A stretch of DNA of 64,000 nucleotides. It comes from Alcaligenaceae bacterium (GTDB lineage Bacteria; Pseudomonadota; Gammaproteobacteria; Burkholderiales; Burkholderiaceae_B). A program made the position numbers and the translations under genes. Position 1 is the stretch's first letter; the number at the start of each line of letters is the position of its first letter. Below the pieces are notes generated by a model. That model was not told the DNA's origin. It made no database searches and saw nothing but the letters and a program-made list of their open reading frames with translations. This document shows positions 10,625 to 21,286 of this stretch, in pieces. The stretch lies in the NCBI GenBank assembly GCA_029263795.1, contig JAJUFI010000001.1:1-64000 (forward strand). Direction: 5' to 3'.

Positions 10625-11806
10625 ATGAATGAAACTGGCAATCAGCCCGCCCTGATGCCCGGCGAGTGGCTGGGCATGCTGGGCGGAGGCCAGCTGGGCC
10701 GCATGTTCTGCCATGCGGCGCAAAGCCTTGGTTACAAAGTAGCCGTTCTCGACCCTGATCCCCTCAGCCCGGCGGGTGCAGTGGCGGAAATGCATATCAA
10801 GGCGGCCTACGACGATGTTTCAGCACTGGAACAGCTGGCTGCCCGTTGCAAGGCCGTCACCACCGAATTCGAAAACGTTCCCGCCCGCAGCCTCGAGATT
10901 CTGGCTGAAACCACAATGGTGCGTCCCTGTGCGCGCGCCGTGGCCATTGTGCAGGACCGCATCACCGAAAAGGCTTTTCTGGGCTCCAGTGGAGTACCGG
11001 TGGCCCCGTATCGCCCCATTGAAACTGAACAGGATATTGCACAGGCGCCGGATGAGCTGTTCCCCGGCATCCTGAAGTCCGCCCGCCTGGGCTATGACGG
11101 CAAAGGTCAGGCACGGGTGTCCAGTCGGGAAGCAGCACTGCAGGCATTTCGCGACATGGGCAACAAGCCTTGTGTGCTGGAAGCGATGTTGCCCCTGGCG
11201 CGGGAAATTTCCGTCGTGCTGGCGCGCGGGGCGGACGGTGCCACCGTTGTCTATCCCTGCGCAACCAACGAACACCGTGACGGCATTCTCGCAGTTTCCA
11301 CTGTAGATGCGGACAATGCCTCCGACGACATTTCCCGACAGGCCGGCGAAGCTGCGCTGCGTATTGCGACGGCGCTCGAATATGTCGGTGTGTTGTGTGT
11401 TGAATTTTTTGTTCTGCAGGATGGCCGTCTGGTGGCCAATGAGATTGCGCCGCGTCCGCATAACAGTGGCCACTACACCATGAATGCCAGTGTGGCCAGC
11501 CAGTTCGAGCAGCAGGCGCGGGCGACGGCGGGGGTGCCGCTGGCCGATACCTCCAGCCTCTGTTCGGTCATCATGTTGAACCTGCTGGGCGACCTGTGGT
11601 TTGACCCTTCTTCCGGCAACATGCGCGAGCCGGATTGGCCTGCCGTGCTCGCGGTGCCTGGTGCGCAGCTGCACCTCTACGGCAAGGCAGAGGCACGCCG
11701 CGGTCGCAAGATGGGTCATGTGAACGTCGTGGGTGGCAGCCTGCAGCAAGCGCGTGAACGGGCGGCACGGGTGGCAACCGCCCTGGGTCTGCCGTTTGAA
11801 GGCTAA
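10625..11806 (+). CDS. purK: N5-carboxyaminoimidazole ribonucleotide synthase
   Basis: LGMLGGGQLGRMFCHAAQSLGYKV, EIAPRPHNSGHYT. Confidence 0.95.
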   Translation: MNETGNQPALMPGEWLGMLGGGQLGRMFCHAAQSLGYKVAVLDPDPLSPAGAVAEMHIKAAYDDVSALEQLAARCKAVTTEFENVPARSLEILAETTMVRPCARAVAIVQDRITEKAFLGSSGVPVAPYRPIETEQDIAQAPDELFPGILKSARLGYDGKGQARVSSREAALQAFRDMGNKPCVLEAMLPLAREISVVLARGADGATVVYPCATNEHRDGILAVSTVDADNASDDISRQAGEAALRIATALEYVGVLCVEFFVLQDGRLVANEIAPRPHNSGHYTMNASVASQFEQQARATAGVPLADTSSLCSVIMLNLLGDLWFDPSSGNMREPDWPAVLAVPGAQLHLYGKAEARRGRKMGHVNVVGGSLQQARERAARVATALGLPFEG

Positions 11807-11808
11807 AC

Positions 11809-12915
11809 ATGACTGCACGGGAATCCGGGTCACCGGCGAAGCCTGACGGGCTCTATGTCGCAGCCAGCGCAGTGGCGCAGGCTGAAGCAAACGAGACGGT
11901 GCGCATGGACGCAGCTCTGGACGCGGCGGCCCGCAGGCTCGCGGAGGGCAGGCTTGTCGCCTTTCCCACGGAAACAGTTTATGGACTGGGAGCCGACGCC
12001 GAGAACCCCGACGCGGTGGCGCGCATCTATGCTGCCAAAGGGCGGCCTTCCAATCACCCGGTGATCGTTCATGTGGCGCCAGAGGCTGACCTCAGTTATT
12101 GGGCCAGGTCAGTGCCTCCCGCCGCACGCGCCCTGGTCCAGGCATTCTGGCCAGGGCCGCTTACCCTGATTCTTCCCCGTGCTCCCGGCATTCCTGCGGC
12201 TGTAAGTGGCGGGCAGGACAGCATAGGTTTGCGTTGTCCTTCTCATCCTGTGGCGCAGGCGCTGTTGCGGCGCTTTGCCGAGCTCAAAGGTGGGCAGGGT
12301 GGTGTGGCAGCGCCTTCGGCCAATAAGTTTGGGCAGGTGTCGCCCACCCAGGCAGAGCATGTGCGCAACGAGTTTCCCGAATTGGGCGAGGACGCATTGC
12401 TGGTGCTGGAGGGCGGGCCTTCCAGGGTTGGCATTGAGTCTACGATCGTGGACCTTTCCCGTCTGGACCAGGGAGTGGGCCCGGTGCTGCTGCGCCCCGG
12501 CCATGTCACGGCGGAAGATCTCGCCACCGTGCTGGGAGTCATGCCTTCCCGCCCGGATCAGGCGGCACCACGGGTGTCTGGCTCGCTCAAAGCGCATTAC
12601 GCGCCGCGCACACCTCTGAGTCTGGCCGCTCGTGAAGATTTGCCGGCAATGATTGAGTTCGCGTCCAGGCGGGGCGAGCGTGTGGTGGCGGTAGTATTTC
12701 CACCAGTTCCTCAGGTGCCATCAACCGACCAGGCCATGGTGGAGTGGCGCCTGTGTGCCAATGAGCCGACTGAATATGCTGCGGCACTTTATGCAATGCT
12801 GCGTAAGCTGGATGCGGAAAACCACGACCGCATCATTCTGGAGAAGCCGCCAGTGTCCCCGGCATGGCAGGCGGTGAATGATCGCCTGGGCCGCGCCGCA
12901 GCAGCCTTTGAATGA
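11809..12915 (+). CDS. L-threonylcarbamoyladenylate synthase (Sua5/YrdC family)
   Basis: LVAFPTETVYGLGADA, AKGRPSNHPVIVH, PSANKFGQVSPT, ESTIVDLS. Confidence 0.93.
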   Translation: MTARESGSPAKPDGLYVAASAVAQAEANETVRMDAALDAAARRLAEGRLVAFPTETVYGLGADAENPDAVARIYAAKGRPSNHPVIVHVAPEADLSYWARSVPPAARALVQAFWPGPLTLILPRAPGIPAAVSGGQDSIGLRCPSHPVAQALLRRFAELKGGQGGVAAPSANKFGQVSPTQAEHVRNEFPELGEDALLVLEGGPSRVGIESTIVDLSRLDQGVGPVLLRPGHVTAEDLATVLGVMPSRPDQAAPRVSGSLKAHYAPRTPLSLAAREDLPAMIEFASRRGERVVAVVFPPVPQVPSTDQAMVEWRLCANEPTEYAAALYAMLRKLDAENHDRIILEKPPVSPAWQAVNDRLGRAAAAFE

Positions 12916-12972
12916 GAGACGCTGCACCCGGGCAGGGCCGCCCGCGGTGCGTGGCAACCGCGGCAGGGCAGA

Positions 12973-13782
12973 TCAGGGCGACACGCGATTGATGAACTCG
13001 CACAAAGCGTTGATCACCACTTCGGACTGGTCGCGGTGCGGCGAATGACCGCATTCGGGAATTTCCAGCAGTTCAGTGTGGGGCACATGCCGCTTGATGC
13101 CGCGGATCTGCTCCAATGTGCCGTACTCGTCGTCCACGCCCTGGATGGCCAGCACCGGGCAGCGGATGTTCTTCAGAAGGTCTTCTATGTTCCAGGCCCG
13201 GAATTCCGGCGTGAGCCAGATGTCCACCCACGCCCGGAATACGGATTCCGCATCCCTGTGATGGCGGGCGAGCTTGCTGGGGAAGTCGGTCGTGCGGTAG
13301 ATGTCCAGGGCCTTGCGTATGCCTTCGATGGTGATGTCTTCCACAAAGATGTGTGGGGCGGCCACCGCAATGGCGCCAACACGATCCGGCAGCGAGGCGG
13401 CGTATAGCAGCGCGATTGAGCCACCATCGCTGTGCCCGTAGAGAATGGGTTTTTCGTCGGACAGATCCAGGGCTTCCAGCAGGGCGGGCAGGGCGTCCTG
13501 TGCCTGCACGTGCAGGTAGTCCAGCCCACGTATTTCATCCATTGGGCGGGGTGTGCTGCGCCCATAACCGTAACGTGAATACACCAGCCCACGGCAACTT
13601 GCCGCAGCGCAGACCTTTTCAGGCCAGTCACGCCACATGGAGATCGACCCCAGGCCCTCGTGCAGGAAAATGAGCAGGGGGCGTTGCTGCAGCTCAGGCG
13701 AAATCAACTGGTATTCGATTTCGATCTGTCTGCCCATGCTGTGAATCTGCACAGTGCCGGCTTCGGCGGTCGTCTCGTCCAT
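12973..13782 (-). CDS. Alpha/beta hydrolase
   Basis: LIFLHEGLGSISMWRDWP, LYGHSDGGSIALLYA, PECGHSPHRD. Confidence 0.85.
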   Translation of the reverse strand: MDETTAEAGTVQIHSMGRQIEIEYQLISPELQQRPLLIFLHEGLGSISMWRDWPEKVCAAASCRGLVYSRYGYGRSTPRPMDEIRGLDYLHVQAQDALPALLEALDLSDEKPILYGHSDGGSIALLYAASLPDRVGAIAVAAPHIFVEDITIEGIRKALDIYRTTDFPSKLARHHRDAESVFRAWVDIWLTPEFRAWNIEDLLKNIRCPVLAIQGVDDEYGTLEQIRGIKRHVPHTELLEIPECGHSPHRDQSEVVINALCEFINRVSP

Positions 13783-14045
13783 GTTTCCTCCAGGGGCGCT
13801 GCTTCCATGCTATGGTCAGTCCCACGCGGCGCTTCCGTGTCGTTCATCAAATATTGTTCAGGCCGCCGCCACCCGGCGCACGGCACCTGCAGAGTTTATG
13901 ACAAGTCGGGTCGCGTGTGCCCATGTCCCGCCTGCCGGGACGGGCGCGGGGGCATGTGCCCCCTTTGGTCGGCGAAGTGGTTTAAGCTTGCAGCATCATC
14001 CCGGACACACTGGTATCCGGAACATCCATCGGAAACAAGACAAAC

Positions 14046-14495
14046 ATGAAATTCAAGGATTTCGAGGTCGGCATGGTCATCACCCACCCTCCGGTTGTGG
14101 TGACCCGTGAGGAAATGCTGAAATTCGCGCAGGTCTATGACCCTCAGCACTTTCATGTGGATGAGGATGCGGCGCAAAAGGGCCGTTGGGGCGGGCTGAT
14201 CGGCAGTGGTTGGCTCACCTGTGCGCTAGCCATGCGCATGGCCGTTGATGTTGCCCTGAAGGATTCTGAATCCTTCGGCTCCCCGGGCCTGGAGCGCCTG
14301 CGGTGGCCCAAGCCCGTGCGCCCCGGAGACTCCCTCCGCTTCGAAGCCACGGTGGATTCCAAGCGTATTTCATCAACGCGCTCCGATCTCGGCATCCTGC
14401 GCTGGACATGGCGCATGTACAACCAGAATGAAGAGCTGGTGCTCGAGCTCGAGGCCACCAATATGTTCGATCTCGGCGAAGAGCAGGGCGAGTGA
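14046..14495 (+). CDS. MaoC-family dehydratase
   Basis: FAQVYDPQHFHVDEDAA...GGLIGSGWLTCALAMR hot-dog/MaoC signature. Confidence 0.88.
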   Translation: MKFKDFEVGMVITHPPVVVTREEMLKFAQVYDPQHFHVDEDAAQKGRWGGLIGSGWLTCALAMRMAVDVALKDSESFGSPGLERLRWPKPVRPGDSLRFEATVDSKRISSTRSDLGILRWTWRMYNQNEELVLELEATNMFDLGEEQGE

Positions 14496-14520
14496 ACAGC
14501 TCCTGCCGGCAGCACATGAA

Positions 14521-14589
14521 AAAGGCGACCTGTGGTCGCCTTTGCGCTACGCTGCGGCGCTAGTGATACGCGCCCCGTTTCCGGGGCGC
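14521..14589. terminator. Two tandem hairpins between convergent maoC-like and gcdH genes
   Basis: AAAGGCGACC-tgt-GGTCGCCTTT (14521-14543) and GCGCCCCG-tttc-CGGGGCGC (14570-14589); weak T tracts. Confidence 0.6.
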
Positions 14590-14604
14590 TTCACCCTTCC
14601 GGAA

Positions 14605-15795
14605 TCAGAAGAAGGCTTGCAGGCCGGTCTGAGCGCGGCCCAGAATCAGGGCGTGCACGTCGTGGGTACCCTCGTAGGTGTTCACGACTTCCAGGTTGAC
14701 CAGGTGACGGGCCACGCCGAACTCATCGGAAATACCATTGCCACCCAGCATGTCGCGGGCCATGCGGGCAATGTCCAGGGCTTTGCCGCAGGAGTTGCGC
14801 TTCATGATGGAAGTGATTTCCACGGCGGCCGTCCCTTCGTCCTTCATGCGGCCCAGCCGCAGGCAGCCTTGCAGGCCCAGCGTGATTTCGGTCTGCATGT
14901 CGGCCAGTTTCTTCTGGATGAGCTGGTTCTGTGCCAGAGGGCGGCCGAACTGTTTGCGGTCCAGCGTGTACTGACGGGCAGTGTGCCAGCAGAATTCGGC
15001 GGCGCCCAACGCGCCCCAGGCGATACCGTAACGGGCCGAGTTCAGGCAGGTGAAGGGGCCACGTAGGCCAGTAACACCGGGCAGCATGGCGTCTGCAGGC
15101 ACTTCGACTTCGTCCATGACGATTTCGCCCGTAATCGAGGCACGCAGGCCGACCTTGCCGTGGATGGCAGGTGCGCTCAGGCCCTTCATGCCCTTCTCTA
15201 GGATGAAGCCGCGGATCTTGCCGTCATCTTCACCACCTACCACCTTACCCCAGACCACGAAGACATCGGCGATGGGCGAGTTGGTGATCCACATCTTGTT
15301 GCCGGTGAGCTTGTAGCCGTCGGCCGTCTTGACCGCACGGGTTTCCATGCTGCCGGGGTCGGAGCCGTGGTTGGGTTCGGTCAGGCCAAAACAGCCTATC
15401 CATTCGCCGCTGGCGAGCTTGGGCAGATATTTCTGTTTCTGGGCTTCGCTGCCGAATTCGTTGATGGGCACCATAACCAGTGAGGACTGCACACTCATCA
15501 TAGAGCGGTAACCGGAATCAACGCGTTCGACTTCACGCGCGATTAGGCCGTAGCTGACGTAGTTCAGGCCGGCACCACCGTAGGCTTCCGGAATGGTGAC
15601 GCCCAGCAGGCCGAGCTCGCCCATTTCGCGGAAGATGGCCGGGTCCGTCTTTTCATGACGGAAGGCCTCGAGCACACGCGGTGCGAGTTTGTCCTGGCAG
15701 TAGGCACGGGCCGCATCGCGCACCATGCGCTCATCTTCGGTCAGTTGCGAATCGAGAAGAAGGGGATCTTCCCAGTTGAAGCTAGGTGCAGACAT
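14605..15795 (-). CDS. gcdH: Glutaryl-CoA dehydrogenase-like acyl-CoA dehydrogenase
   Basis: [79 protein letters not shown]. Confidence 0.92.
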   Translation of the reverse strand: MSAPSFNWEDPLLLDSQLTEDERMVRDAARAYCQDKLAPRVLEAFRHEKTDPAIFREMGELGLLGVTIPEAYGGAGLNYVSYGLIAREVERVDSGYRSMMSVQSSLVMVPINEFGSEAQKQKYLPKLASGEWIGCFGLTEPNHGSDPGSMETRAVKTADGYKLTGNKMWITNSPIADVFVVWGKVVGGEDDGKIRGFILEKGMKGLSAPAIHGKVGLRASITGEIVMDEVEVPADAMLPGVTGLRGPFTCLNSARYGIAWGALGAAEFCWHTARQYTLDRKQFGRPLAQNQLIQKKLADMQTEITLGLQGCLRLGRMKDEGTAAVEITSIMKRNSCGKALDIARMARDMLGGNGISDEFGVARHLVNLEVVNTYEGTHDVHALILGRAQTGLQAFF

Positions 15796-15891
15796 GTTCT
15801 TTCCTGTATGAGTCAGAGTTCGTCAATTCAGTTTGCTGCCTTCCACAGTGGCTGAGGAGGGCAGCGGATTCGATTTTCCGCAGATAAGGGA

Positions 15892-17586
15892 TCAGGCGTT
15901 CAAGGCCTGTTCACGTATGGCCGTCAGCGACTGGGCTGGCGTGATGGCTTCGGGATCGAGCAGGCAGTGCAGAATTGCCGGCTTGCCGCTGGCGATTGCC
16001 CGTTCGAGCGCCGGAGCGAACTGTTCGGTGGTTTCCACCCTTTCGCCATGGCCGCCGAAGGCCTTCGCATAGGCGGCGAAATCCGGATTCTTCAACGTGG
16101 TGGCTGAAATGCGGCCCGGATAGTTGCGTTCCTGGTGCATGCGGATGGTGCCATACATTCCATTATCGATGATCAGCACGATGATGGGCAGATCGTATTG
16201 CACGGCTGTAGCGAACTCCTGGCCGTGCATCATGAAGCAGCCGTCGCCGGCCATGCAGACCACGGTGCGCTCCGGATACAGACGCTTGGCACCAACGGCC
16301 GCCGGCAGGCCATAGCCCATGGAACCGGAAGTGGGGGCCAGCTGTGTGCCATAACGAGTGAAGCGACGGAAGCGGTGCAGCCAGGTGGCATAGTTCCCCG
16401 CGCCATTGCACATGATGGCATCGGCGGGCAGCACTTCGTTCAGATGCTGCATGACCTGTGCCATCTGCAGAGCTCCCGGATGGCGGATGGTGCTGGTGTC
16501 CGTCCATTTTTCGTAGCTGGCGCGGGCTTCTGCCAGTTTGCCGGCCCATGCCACGTTCTGTGTGGGGGCAGGCAGTTTGGTCAAGGAGGAGCAGAAGGAG
16601 GCCGGCGATACGTTCACGGCTTCATCAGCGATGTAGACGCGATTCAATTCGGAGGGGTCTGGATGTACATGGACCAGCTGCTGCTTGGGCGAGGGGATGT
16701 CCAGCAACGTGTAACTCTGGCTGGGGATCTCCGAGAAACGCCCACCCACCATCAGGATGAGATCGCTGTCCCGCACGAACTGCATGAGCTGCGGGTTGCC
16801 GCCCAAGCCAATGTCGCCGATGAAGTTGGGGTGGTCCACCGGGAATAGCATCTGGCGGCGGAATTGCACTGCCACGGGAAGCTTCCATGCACTGGCGAAT
16901 TCCTGGAAGCGGGCAACAGCTTCCTCATTCCAGCGGCTGCCACCCAAAATGGCCAGAGGCTGCCGCGCCTTTGCCAAGCGCTCGGCAATGGACTGCATCT
17001 GGTCTTCCGAGGGTACGGCGTCAGGAACCCGGTAGAGGGGGGCATCGGCCACGGTGGCGGTTTCCACCAACATGTCTTCGGGCAGGGCAATCACGACCGG
17101 ACCGGGGCGACCTGAGGTGGCAACGTGGAAGGCACGCGCGACGAGTTCCGGAATCCGTTCCACTTGGTCGATCTCAGTCACCCACTTTGCCTGGGTGCCG
17201 AAGACGGCCCGGTAGTCCATTTCCTGGAAGGCTTCACGCTCCCGCATACCGCGCTCGATCTGGCCCACGAAAAGAATGAGGGGGGTCGAATCCTGTTTGG
17301 CGATATGTATGCCTGCCAGTGCGTTGGCGGCACCCGGACCTCGGGTCACCATGCAGATGCCCGGTTCACCGGTGAGTTTACCGTGGGCATCCGCCATCAT
17401 GGCGGCGCCACCTTCCTGACGGCAGACGGTAACCTCGATCTGGTGGTCGTGCAGACCGTCCAGCACGGCCAGGTAGCTTTCTCCCGGCACACAGAAGACG
17501 TGTCGCACACCATGAGCGACGAGTTGATCCACCAGGATATGGCCGCCCATCCGGGCGGCAGGGGCATTTTGTGTAGTGTTATTCAT
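15892..17586 (-). CDS. Thiamine pyrophosphate-dependent enzyme (acetolactate synthase-like family)
   Basis: HVFCVPGESYLAVLDGL, GDGCFMMHGQEFATAVQYDLPIIVLIIDNGMYG (TPP-binding). Confidence 0.88.
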   Translation of the reverse strand: MNNTTQNAPAARMGGHILVDQLVAHGVRHVFCVPGESYLAVLDGLHDHQIEVTVCRQEGGAAMMADAHGKLTGEPGICMVTRGPGAANALAGIHIAKQDSTPLILFVGQIERGMREREAFQEMDYRAVFGTQAKWVTEIDQVERIPELVARAFHVATSGRPGPVVIALPEDMLVETATVADAPLYRVPDAVPSEDQMQSIAERLAKARQPLAILGGSRWNEEAVARFQEFASAWKLPVAVQFRRQMLFPVDHPNFIGDIGLGGNPQLMQFVRDSDLILMVGGRFSEIPSQSYTLLDIPSPKQQLVHVHPDPSELNRVYIADEAVNVSPASFCSSLTKLPAPTQNVAWAGKLAEARASYEKWTDTSTIRHPGALQMAQVMQHLNEVLPADAIMCNGAGNYATWLHRFRRFTRYGTQLAPTSGSMGYGLPAAVGAKRLYPERTVVCMAGDGCFMMHGQEFATAVQYDLPIIVLIIDNGMYGTIRMHQERNYPGRISATTLKNPDFAAYAKAFGGHGERVETTEQFAPALERAIASGKPAILHCLLDPEAITPAQSLTAIREQALNA

Positions 17587-17727
17587 GGTGTCCAAGGATA
17601 TGTGCGCCGTACGCACAGCGCAATTGATAAAATTTCACAATGTCTTGCTTTCCATGCAAGTCGAAGACTGCATGTCGTCAGACATTTTAGGTAAGTTTGC
17701 AAGTAAAGATCACACAAAGGTATCCAT

Positions 17728-18615
17728 GTGAGGCACGGCATCCCAAACCTGGGTGCGCTGCAGGCCTTCGAGGCCACTGCACGCCTGGGCTCGTTTTCGC
17801 GGGCGGCGGAAGAGCTGGCGTTGACGCACAGTGCAGTCTACCGTCAGGTTGCGGGGCTGGAAGAACGGCTGGGGGTGGAGCTCTTCACCCGTGTTCGCCG
17901 TCGGGTCATGCTCACCGATGCCGGGGCCGAATACGCGGCGCGCGTCAGACACCACCTGGACCAGCTTGAAAAGGACACTCTGGGGCTGATGTCGCGCGCC
18001 GGGGTGGGGCGCAATCTGCATCTGGCGGTGCTGCCTACCCTGGCCATCACTTGGCTGCAGCCCAGGCTGGCCGAGTTTCACAGGCAGCGGCCGGACATTT
18101 ACGTTAGCCTGTCCGTGCGCACTCTGCCCTTCCAATTTACGGATGAGCCCTTTGATGCAGCCATTTACCACGCTGATCGCATGTGGCATGGTACTCGCGG
18201 CATAAAATTGTTCGACGAGCAGGAATTGCTGCCGGTTTGCGCACCAGCGCTGCTGCAGGCCCGGTCCCATCTGGATGATCCGCTTGCGGACATGCCGCAT
18301 CTGCACACCACCTCCAGGCCGGACGCCTGGCAACGGTGGTACCTCGCTCAGGGGCGCAACTATCTCCCCTCCATGAATGCAGGCCCGCGTTACGAGCTTT
18401 TCACCATGTCTCTGGCCGCGGTCAGGGAAGGCATGGGGGTCGCCCTGGTGCCCCGTTTTCTGGTTGAATCAGCCCTGAAGTCCGGAGAACTCGTCATGCC
18501 CGTCGATGCCGGCCTGCAGGTCGACGAAGCTTATTTCTTCAGTTATCCCACCGCCAACGAACCCAGCGAGGCCCTGCTTGCCCTGGAAACTTGTCTGAAG
18601 GACGCCGCTTCATGA
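17728..18615 (+). CDS. LysR family transcriptional regulator (GcvA-like)
   Basis: LGALQAFEATARLGSFSRAAEELALTHSAVYRQVAGLEERLGVELFTRV wHTH. Confidence 0.92.
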   Translation: MRHGIPNLGALQAFEATARLGSFSRAAEELALTHSAVYRQVAGLEERLGVELFTRVRRRVMLTDAGAEYAARVRHHLDQLEKDTLGLMSRAGVGRNLHLAVLPTLAITWLQPRLAEFHRQRPDIYVSLSVRTLPFQFTDEPFDAAIYHADRMWHGTRGIKLFDEQELLPVCAPALLQARSHLDDPLADMPHLHTTSRPDAWQRWYLAQGRNYLPSMNAGPRYELFTMSLAAVREGMGVALVPRFLVESALKSGELVMPVDAGLQVDEAYFFSYPTANEPSEALLALETCLKDAAS

Positions 18616-20405
18616 GAAAACTTATCTGCCTCAGGGCCGCAGGGCCGTTGAGTGTGGCCTTACTGGCAAGCATGCTGGGCGTCATGTCGCCGGCTACCGA
18701 CGCCCAACCTCATCCCGCTCCAGACACTACGGTGGGTGACATCAACCCGGAGGCTGCCACGCACCGTCAGCTCCGCAGCCGCGAAGTGGTGCGCGCACAG
18801 GAATACCTGGTCAGCGCTGCCAACCCCCTGGCGACTCAGGCGGGTGTGGAAATCCTGGCAGCTGGGGGGTCGGTCGTTGATGCTGCTATCGCCGTCCAAT
18901 GGGTGCTGGGTCTCGTTGAGCCGCAATCTTCCGGCCTGGGGGGCGGTGGGTTTGCCCTGGTGCACAAGGCGGGTACGGGGTCGGTGCAGGCCTTCGACGG
19001 GCGCGAAACCGCCCCTGCGGGGGCAGAACCGGGCCGCTTCATGAAGAGCGGCCAGCCCATGCCTTTCTGGGATGCCGTGGACAGTGGTCTGTCCGTTGGG
19101 ACTCCAGGTCTGGTGCGCATGCTCGCCGACATGCATGCCGAGCATGGAGTACTGCCCTGGGCGCGGCTGGTGGAGCCCGCAGTGCGTCTGGCGCATGAGG
19201 GCTTCGAGGTATCCCCACGCCTGCACATGATGATCGCAGGCTCGGATGCTCTGAAGGCCAGCCCTGGAGCGCGCCAGTATTTCTTTGACCCGGGTGGCAA
19301 CCCCTGGCCGGTCGGCCACCGTCTGCGCAACCCGGAATATGCCAGGGTTATGGAACGGCTGGCCGGGGAAGGGCCGCAGGCCTTCTATTCGGGGGATCTT
19401 GCCCAGGCCATGGTGGATGCGGTACGCAGCCATGTGAAACCGGGTGATCTTTCGCTGGAAGACCTGAAAGGCTACCGCGCCCTGCGCCGGGAAGCCCTGT
19501 GTTCCGATGTCGGCGAATACCGCCTGTGTGGTATGCCGCCGCCCAGCTCGGGAGGGCTGGCGGTAATTCAGATGATGGGCATACTTGAACACACGCCTAT
19601 TGGCCGGCTAAAACCCGGTTCTGCCGAATCAGTGCATTACTTCGCTGAAGCCGGTCGATTGGCATTCGCCGACCGTGATGCCTATGTGGCGGATCCGGCT
19701 TTTGCACGGGTACCTGTCTATGGGTTGCTCGACCCGGCCTACCTGCGGGCCCGCGCCGCCCTGATCCGCCCGGAACGCTCCATGGGCCGAGCTACAGCCG
19801 GTGTGCCGGCCGGCATGCTGGAGGCACCCGCCCAGGAAGCTGCCCTAGAACAGCCGGCCACCACGCATATTGTGGTGGCGGACCGCAGGGGAAATGCAGT
19901 GTCCATGACAACCTCCGTCGAGGCGGCCTTTGGCAGCAAGATCTTCGTGAATGGTTATCTGCTCAACAATCAGATGACGGATTTTTCGCTGAATCCCGTG
20001 GATGATCAGGGCCAGGTCCTCGCAAACCGGGTGGAAGCGGGCAAGCGGCCGCGCAGCTCGATGGCGCCAATGCTGGTCTTCAGGGATGGGCAGCCTCTGA
20101 TGGTAGTTGGCTCCCCCGGTGGCAGCGCAATCATCAATTACGTGACCAAAACTCTGGTGGCCACCCTGAAATGGGGAATGGACATTCAGGCGGCCATAGA
20201 ACTGCCCAACCGGGGCAGCCGCAATAGGGCGACGGAAATCGAAAGGGACACATCGCTTGCGCGTACGATTCCCACGCTGCGGGCAATGGGTCATGAGGTG
20301 CGCGAAGTGGACTTCCCCAGCGGCGTACATGGCGTCGTCTGGACGCCGCGGGGTCTGGAGGGTGGGGCCGACCCTCGTCGTGAGGGCCTGGCCGCAGGCC
20401 GTTAG
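18612..20405 (+). CDS. ggt: Gamma-glutamyltransferase, exported
   Basis: N-terminal signal sequence; FALVHKAGTGSVQAFDGRETAP; nucleophile region QPATTHIVVADRRGNAVSMTTSVEAAFGS. Confidence 0.93.
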   Translation: MRKLICLRAAGPLSVALLASMLGVMSPATDAQPHPAPDTTVGDINPEAATHRQLRSREVVRAQEYLVSAANPLATQAGVEILAAGGSVVDAAIAVQWVLGLVEPQSSGLGGGGFALVHKAGTGSVQAFDGRETAPAGAEPGRFMKSGQPMPFWDAVDSGLSVGTPGLVRMLADMHAEHGVLPWARLVEPAVRLAHEGFEVSPRLHMMIAGSDALKASPGARQYFFDPGGNPWPVGHRLRNPEYARVMERLAGEGPQAFYSGDLAQAMVDAVRSHVKPGDLSLEDLKGYRALRREALCSDVGEYRLCGMPPPSSGGLAVIQMMGILEHTPIGRLKPGSAESVHYFAEAGRLAFADRDAYVADPAFARVPVYGLLDPAYLRARAALIRPERSMGRATAGVPAGMLEAPAQEAALEQPATTHIVVADRRGNAVSMTTSVEAAFGSKIFVNGYLLNNQMTDFSLNPVDDQGQVLANRVEAGKRPRSSMAPMLVFRDGQPLMVVGSPGGSAIINYVTKTLVATLKWGMDIQAAIELPNRGSRNRATEIERDTSLARTIPTLRAMGHEVREVDFPSGVHGVVWTPRGLEGGADPRREGLAAGR

Positions 20406-20408
20406 GGT

Positions 20409-21257
20409 TCAGTCAAATACAACGGTGCGCTGGCCGTTGAGCAGGATGCGATGTTCCACATGCCAGCGCACTGCCCGGGCTAGGACCAGTGATTCCACGT
20501 CGCTGCCCACACGTGTGAGTTCTTCGGCGCTCATGGCGTGGTTCACGCGCTTGACGTCCTGTTCGATGATAGGGCCTTCATCCAGGTCTGCAGTGACGTA
20601 ATGGGCAGTCGCGCCGATGATCTTCACGCCGCGGGCATGGGCCTGATGGTAGGGGCGCGCACCCTTGAAGCTGGGCAGAAAGCTGTGATGGATGTTGATG
20701 GCCCTGCCTTCCAGCGCCTTGCACAGATTGTCGGAAAGAATCTGCATATAGCGGGCCAGTACGACCAGGTCGACATTTTCCTTTTCGACCAGCTCAAGAA
20801 TTCGCGCTTCCTGCTCCGCACGGGTGTCGGGTGTGACCGGCAAGTAATGGAAGGGTACACCGTAGGCCCGCGACATGTTCTCGAAATCACGGTGGTTCGA
20901 GGCCACCCCCACGATATCGAGCGGCAGTTGGCCAGTGTGCTTGCGGAAGAGGAGGTCGTTCAGGCAGTGCCCCTGACGGCTGACGAGCAGCAATACACGT
21001 GAACGGCGGTCATTGTCATGGATGGCGGCATCCATGTTGAAGCGTTGCCGAATATCTGCGAATGAGGTTTCCAGTGCCGGGACCTCCTGCGGCTCAGGCA
21101 GGCTGAAGTGCACACGCATGAAGAAGCGTTGTGTTTCTATATCGCCAAACTGCTGGGAATCGATGATGTTGCCCTGCTGGCTCAGCAACCACCCGGAGAC
21201 GGCATGAACAATGCCAGTCTTGTCGGGGCAGGAGAGCGTCAGTATGTATTCCTTCAT
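20409..21257 (-). CDS. purU: Formyltetrahydrofolate deformylase
   Basis: N-terminal ACT domain (LSCPDKTGIVHAVSGWL), INIHHSFLPSFKGARPYHQAHARGVKIIGATAHYVT. Confidence 0.95.
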   Translation of the reverse strand: MKEYILTLSCPDKTGIVHAVSGWLLSQQGNIIDSQQFGDIETQRFFMRVHFSLPEPQEVPALETSFADIRQRFNMDAAIHDNDRRSRVLLLVSRQGHCLNDLLFRKHTGQLPLDIVGVASNHRDFENMSRAYGVPFHYLPVTPDTRAEQEARILELVEKENVDLVVLARYMQILSDNLCKALEGRAINIHHSFLPSFKGARPYHQAHARGVKIIGATAHYVTADLDEGPIIEQDVKRVNHAMSAEELTRVGSDVESLVLARAVRWHVEHRILLNGQRTVVFD

Positions 21258-21286
21258 TGCTTGATTTTCGTGTCGATGGCGCAGTG

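Noticed and set aside
20380-20402. Hairpin GGCCTG-gccg-CAGGCC at the 3' end of ggt
   Set aside because: Within coding sequence at a convergent junction and lacks a U-tract; at most a weak terminator element.
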